Source: Trachelipus rathkii (taxonomy: Eukaryota > Arthropoda > Malacostraca > Isopoda > Trachelipodidae). From it: DNA of 12,218 nt. Position numbers and translations under genes: made by a program. Shown piece after piece: positions 8,521 through 12,218 of the stretch; position 1 is the stretch's first letter, and each line of letters begins with the position of its first letter. Under the pieces are notes generated by a model. That model saw only the letters and a list, made by a program, of their open reading frames with translations. It made no database searches and was not told where the DNA came from. The DNA lies in NCBI GenBank assembly GCA_015478945.1, contig JABUQX010100091.1, positions 12,501 through 24,718 on the forward strand. Direction: 5' to 3'.

Positions 8521-9055
8521 ATTGAAGTGACTGCTTGACTCTTTAGACGCTTCAGATTCTGCCGATAAAGTTGGAACTGTAATTTTAATGGGATAGCAGG
8601 TTCATTCCTTCTTGGAATAAATCTTTTCTCCTCAAAATCCATGTTTCGATCCTTGCTTGTTCCCTGGCCATTCAGGCTAGAAACAATGATTTTCGTTCCC
8701 CTATCACTCTTGCCAATTTTCATTCAGCTAGAAATGTTGCAGGGATTACTCTTCGACGACAAAGCGGACTTTCATTAAACGGGAATACTACTCTCCTTGG
8801 TTCTCCTACTGACAAATCTCTCTGGCTCTTGCCAAAAAGATCTACACTTCTGTAAATCATTCTTTCCTCCTCTTTAATTCGCTTCGAGAATTCTGCTTGT
8901 TAAAAAACTCAACTGAACGGCCATCATCTCTTTGGCCTCTATTTTCCTATCTAATTAACCCTGGATTGATTCTGGCATTCCTCCTCCCAATCCTCCTTCT
9001 CCTCTCAGGTGTCCTATGAATTTTACCAGTAATTTCATTTTGATCGGTGCACTGA
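8521..9055 (+). pseudogene. LINE ORF2 remnant: linker between endonuclease and RT
   Basis: Decayed segment joining the two catalytic domains. A frame at about 8660-8800 reads through with ARNNDFRSP, then ANFHSARNVAGITLRR, which is basic and similar in character to the linker of this LINE group. No catalytic motif is expected here. An open frame on the opposite strand (8508-8723) is only the antisense of this segment. Confidence 0.5.
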
Positions 9056-9990
9056 GCTCCTGAAATCTAATGAACGTTAAGAAGGCGGGTGGCCCGGATG
9101 GGATTGCCTCTCCAGATTTTTGAAGGAAGTGTGTTCTGCTGCCCCCACCACTCGTCACGATATTCTCTATGCTTCAGTACTAGAATTTTGGACAGTGTGT
9201 GAGAAGCGCATATAAGATCAAGCCATAATGCGAAAAAATGATGCTGCTTCTTAGTCTCTAGTATCGCTTTGAATAGCTTTCACTTATTTTTTTCTAATAT
9301 TTTTTAAACCCTTCTACCTGTCTGTTGCTTAATCAATCTGAATCTCTCCCTTCTTCTGCTTAAAGTGAAGATCCAGTGCTCAAACTTACTGACGATATGC
9401 CATTCTATATTATAGATTTATTGTTTTCCACCCTTAGGAACTAACGGGAAACTTGTGGTGGCGCTGGCATATCCAAAGCATTTGACCTGATATGGCACGC
9501 GTCACTCTGCTCTCCAAGCTCCCCCTCCTTTGGGTTTCTGTCTTCTGCTTGCCTTCTTATGTCTAGCTTTCTTTCAAATTCGCTCAATGTCGGCTGTCGG
9601 TTGTCGTCAGGGTACTCTTCTTTTTCTTCTGTCGATAGTGGTGTTCCTCCGGGTTCTGTTTTAATCTCCTTCTTTATTCTGCTTTTTCATCAATGATCTT
9701 TCACCTGCATCATCTAACTCTATCCCTCATATGCGATGACTTGACCTTCATTCTACGACTCATATCATTCTGCTCCCTCTTTTACTTCTAGAATTGCCTC
9801 TCGTCTCTAATCTTTCCGATTCTTCTCGCTGATCTGGATAGAATTTCAGGGTTGGGTCGTCTCAAGCTTGTGAAATTTAATTCTTAAATACCTAACTTCT
9901 GCAAAATCTCCCTCGCAGACACTTATTTATACTAGCTCTTTAGACGGTTCTCTCGTCTCTCCTGTTGACATATAAACATCTTGGCCTTAA
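9056..9990 (+). pseudogene. LINE ORF2 remnant: reverse transcriptase domain
   Basis: RT motifs appear in the right order but in changing frames. KKAGGPDGIASPDF is at 9079-9120 (RT fingers), with a one-base shift before FLKEVC. SKAFDLIWHA is at 9472-9501 (motif A, containing the catalytic Asp). VDSGVPPGSV is at 9631-9660 (motif B). FINDLS follows at about 9686-9705. Near 9730-9745 the catalytic YADD box is present as tatgcgatgac, one base short, so the frame breaks inside the active site. DLDRISGLGRLKLVKFN is at 9831-9881 (after motif C), followed directly by a stop. The domain is inactive. Confidence 0.9.
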
Positions 9991-10024
9991 CATAAACAAA
10001 AAAATGTTTATAAAAACCGCAAAT

Positions 10025-10560
10025 CACAGTGGTTGCTAGGGCGGTCTCAAAGAAAACTTGGGAGTTTCTGTTTAGAGTGCGAGACTTTTTTTCTCTTTTC
10101 AGTACTCCACCTATCCAAGGGTCTCATCCACCCTTGTATGGAGTACTGCTCTGCAAAATGTGGGGGGCGGGTGCTCTGGTTTCATCCGGTTTTTTGGATA
10201 GGGTCGGTCAAAGCCAAAGACTTATAAACTGTCCCCTGTACTTTCTAGTTCACTTGACCCTTTATATTTTGCGGCGCGATGTTGGGCTTTATCCCTTTTT
10301 CTATAAGTACTGTAGAAGGCAAAGTTGCTCGAGGGAACTATCACTCACGTACCACCACTTTTACGACGCCCTCGGTGTATCAAGGTGCTGTGTCGGCAAT
10401 GAGTTTTGTGTTTTTGAATGTAGTAATGCCAGATTGGTTCGCCTGCGGTGCTTCTTTCTTTTCTGGCCACCTCTGTCTGTGGAATTCTCTTCCACCATCC
10501 GTTATTATCTACTTAATTTAATCTCCTCACTTTAAGCCTGCGTCTGTGCTCATTCGCGAA
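10025..10560 (+). pseudogene. LINE ORF2 remnant: RT-distal C-terminal domain
   Basis: The C-terminal part of ORF2 typical of Jockey/CR1-type LINEs. One frame, open from about 10029 to 10535, carries LFRVRDFF, FLDRVGQSQRLIN, LRRDVGLYPFFYKYC, CSRELSL and ECSNARL. A second frame carries LSKGLIHPCMEYCS (10111-10152) and a third LCLWNSLPPS (10471-10500). In intact relatives these occur in one frame, so at least three frameshifts are present. Although one open frame reaches 168 codons, it is a relic with family motifs and out-of-frame filler, not a gene. Confidence 0.85.
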
Positions 10561-10771
10561 TTTGCGTTAGATGGATTTTGAGGCGTTCAACACGCCACTC
10601 CTTGAATAGGGTTCTCGCCGTGAGCGGCGGTGACAACTGTAAAAAATTTAATAATCAAAAGGTCCTAATAAGGAATTCTAAGCTAGCTGAAACCCACAAG
10701 AATGGAACCTCCGACGGTGAACGCACCTCTACGAATGCATAAAATCATCTTATCCAAAAGAAGATCTTGAC

Positions 10772-10772
<1 letters not shown>
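10561..10772 (+). other. LINE 3' untranslated region
   Basis: About 210 bp between the last ORF2 motif and the A tail. Moderately GC-rich, no open frame, no canonical AATAAA immediately before the tail. It ends in aagatcttgacc. Confidence 0.6.

Positions 10773-10822
<50 letters not shown>
10773..10822 (+). repeat. Uninterrupted A50 tail of the LINE
   Basis: Fifty consecutive A residues directly after the LINE 3' UTR. This marks the 3' end of the insertion and confirms the + orientation. It has no interruption although the coding part is badly decayed. Confidence 0.9.
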
Positions 10823-10824
<2 letters not shown>

Positions 10825-11340
10825 CAGAAGTGGGAAAGCCGCCTTATCTGCACCCCTGCAAAGCATGATATGTGAGATGGTGGCGTTTCAGCAATAAACC
10901 TACGTGAAGATGAAGATTTGGATTGTTAGACTTTGATAAGTTCATGGCCGGAAATTGCACTTGGCATCCTGCATTCACCTTTCAAAGGGAATCACACCTA
11001 AGGATACCTTATCGTAAAAAGCTGAAGAGACCAGTCATGCAAGGAGCAAGAGATAATTCAAATTTGCAGTCTGTTGAAAGAGGAGATGAGGCTCTACGAA
11101 AAACATGAGATGCTGGCTTACAGAAGAGAATCCTTTCAATTGGCGGTGCATGAAAATGGGCCAAGGTTTTTCATTATTTATCAGTGCTTGCAGGCAAATA
11201 ATTATATCATCAGTCGAGAGAGAGGGCGTATTTATAGTGTAGGTAGGAATGTAAACACACAAAAAGAACAGTCTCTCGCCAGATTACTAGTGAAGCTTAA
11301 TGTTTTTACATCAAAATTTGAGAATTTTTGTATTGAATGA
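10823..11340 (+). other. Possible degraded coding remnant after the LINE
   Basis: Higher-complexity sequence between the LINE tail and AT-rich DNA. One frame (10923-11108) contains YRKKLKRPVMQGARDN. Another, open from about 11026 to the stop at 11338-11340, reads EIIQICSLLKEEMRLYEK followed by a charged segment ending ESFQL. The charged Lys/Glu/Arg spacing looks like a short coiled coil, as found after Myb/SANT- or MADF-type domains of transposon-associated proteins, but this is a loose resemblance. No start, splice signal or upstream DNA-binding domain is evident. It may be hAT-2 interior (a broken transposase or accessory gene), a host exon, or chance. Confidence 0.3.
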
Positions 11341-11800
11341 TATCTATCCGTATCTTAAAGGAGTATTTTATTATGTCTATTTGAGTAATAGCGTTTTTTT
11401 ATTTTAAACTTTTCTTTCTGTTTAATTGAGGTCTCTTCTTTCATTTATTTTTTTATTCTTTATATGTAGCTAGTTAAGAATCTTCTTGTAAATCTGTAAA
11501 TCATGTTAGAAACATAAAAGCTAAGTAGCTTAAACATGTTAATACTTACTTGGAAAATGGAAAATGGAATTATTTTTTAAATAAACACAAACATGAAAAA
11601 AAGTTATTAATATTATATTTGCAATTTATTATTCCTAAAGATACTAATTTTAATTTATAAATAAATATACTTGGGGCACAACCAAACATGAAATATAAAT
11701 GACTAAGTTATTGTTTGTACAAGAATGCAATCTTGAGTTGCTTAGCAGTCTGCACAAATGTTCTATCTTATTACTGTGTGCATTTATTATATTAATTAAA
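11341..11800. other. AT-rich stretch with no recognised gene
   Basis: About 460 bp before the hAT-2 right end. Several aataaa-like hexamers occur (for example near 11580 and 11661), which are expected by chance in such AT-rich DNA. No open frame and no repeat shared with the rest of the window. Confidence 0.4.
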
Positions 11801-11868
11801 GTATCGGTATCGCAGGGCTTGTAGCGAGTTTCTTATCGGCCCTCTTTTCTCTGGTATCGAGCATCCTC
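11801..11868. repeat. Right terminal region of hAT-2
   Basis: Contains gtatcggtatcgc, ttatcggccc and ggtatcgagcatcct, which are the complements of the cgatacc, ggccgata and aggatg motifs at the left end. It ends at array H. Confidence 0.6.
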
Positions 11869-11905
11869 CAATATATTATATATATATAATATATATTATA
11901 ATATA

Positions 11906-11936
<31 letters not shown>

Positions 11937-11998
11937 ATATTCATATATATATTTATATATAATATTAATATATAATATATATAATATTGTATTATATT
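11869..11998. repeat. Imperfect (TA)n array H
   Basis: TA repeat with aatatta-type interruptions, directly after the hAT-2 right end. Confidence 0.95.
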
Positions 11999-12218
11999 TT
12001 CAGTCCTGAACTATGAAAAAATATATTATCATTGCTTTAATAGTTCTGGAACATGCCAAGTTTTATCTAATAGCCTAACAGACTAATTTGATTGTGATCT
12101 TACTTCAACAACAAAAGTTAATTAATTGCAATGGGAAGTAGTAAGCATATTTACTCCGGGTGAAATTAAATTATATTTATTTAACATTTACAACACTTTT
12201 TTGTTTTTAACAATCCAT
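11999..12218. other. Unrecognised sequence at the right window edge
   Basis: 220 bp, AT-rich, no open frame. A weak inverted pair (tcctgaactat near 12003; atagttctgga near 12040, one mismatch) lies just after array H and could be part of another element, but there is too little to judge. Confidence 0.3.

Larger units (their letters stand above)
7790..10822 (+). mobile_element. Decayed non-LTR retrotransposon (LINE, Jockey/CR1-like, APE type)
   Basis: About 3 kb, + strand, pyrimidine-rich and less AT-rich than its surroundings. The order is AP-endonuclease remnants, reverse transcriptase remnants, RT-distal domain, ~230 bp of 3' UTR and an A50 tail. This is the layout of ORF2 in Jockey/CR1/I-type LINEs, whose ORF2 is about 2.7 kb, so ORF2 is nearly full length while ORF1 is missing or lost. 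Motifs are spread over all three frames with many stops and single-base indels, so no protein can be made. The 5' boundary is an estimate. I found no target-site duplication by eye: the bases after the tail, gacagaagtggg, are not repeated near 7.2-7.9 kb. Family assignment rests on motif recognition only. Confidence 0.85.
7203..11868. mobile_element. Putative hAT-like element hAT-2 interrupted by a LINE
   Basis: The left end, taggatgtaccgatagtatc, is followed by several atcggtatc copies and ggccgatac segments to about 7300. The right end (11801-11868), read on the complement, begins aggatgctcgatacc, then gggccgata, and ends with gcgataccgatac. The pairing is imperfect, but the order aggatg, cgata, ggccgata is the same at both ends. 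It matches hAT ends of the cagggatgctccgat type, and the left end also resembles hAT-1. Removing the LINE (about 7790-10822) leaves ~1.6 kb. I do not recognise a hAT transposase in that remainder. The alternative is two unrelated elements with similar ends, and the missing target duplication keeps confidence moderate. Confidence 0.5.

Noticed and set aside
8508..9158. Minus-strand open frames opposite the LINE
   Set aside because: They are antisense shadows of the + strand endonuclease-RT region, where recognisable motifs lie.
11035..11262. Minus-strand open frame over the unassigned segment
   Set aside because: The + strand frame has more protein-like charged spacing; neither is supported well enough to call a gene.

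Overview
This is AT-rich, gene-poor nuclear DNA from an animal, most likely an arthropod. A decapod crustacean is my best guess, because the decayed retrotransposon at about 7.8-10.8 kb reads like the Jockey/CR1-type LINE proteins I know from crabs, shrimps and crayfish. That is recollection of a family, not a database match. I find no intact protein-coding gene, no tRNA or rRNA gene, and no bacterial features. Almost everything that can be explained is mobile DNA or simple repeat.

Layout. At 1-607 there are two diverged tandem copies of a ~325-bp unit, the second cut off by a (TA)n array. The rest of the window is divided by eight imperfect (TA)n arrays (608-804, 1831-1980, 2238-2358, 2623-2741, 4906-5016, 6691-6790, 7063-7202, 11869-11998). 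Most blocks between arrays can be recognised as transposable elements whose ends lie at or next to the array edges. F1 (2359-2622) and F2 (6791-7062) are two copies of a foldback element. M1 (2741-3690) and M2 (5017-6690) are two copies of a non-autonomous terminal-inverted-repeat element. M2 carries a nested palindromic element N (5845-6483) that M1 lacks. hAT-1 (3701-4905) and hAT-2 (7203-11868) are hAT-like elements with a shared start motif, gggatgtaccg or a near match. hAT-2 appears to hold a LINE inside it.

The LINE (about 7790-10822, + strand) keeps its gross order: AP-endonuclease remnants (GFNVH, SDH), reverse transcriptase remnants (KAGGPDGI, SKAFD, SGVPPGS, FINDL and a frameshifted YADD box), the RT-distal domain (GLIHPCMEYC, LWNSLPPS), a short 3' UTR and an uninterrupted A50 tail. 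It has many stops and frameshifts and cannot make a working protein.

How the parts relate. There is no operon or pathway here. The informative structure is nesting and repeated association: N in M2, LINE in hAT-2, and at least six elements bounded by TA microsatellites. M1 serves as an unoccupied homologue of the N site in M2, and F1 and F2 date each other as one family. The most interesting hypothesis is that several unrelated element families either target, or give rise to, (TA)n arrays.
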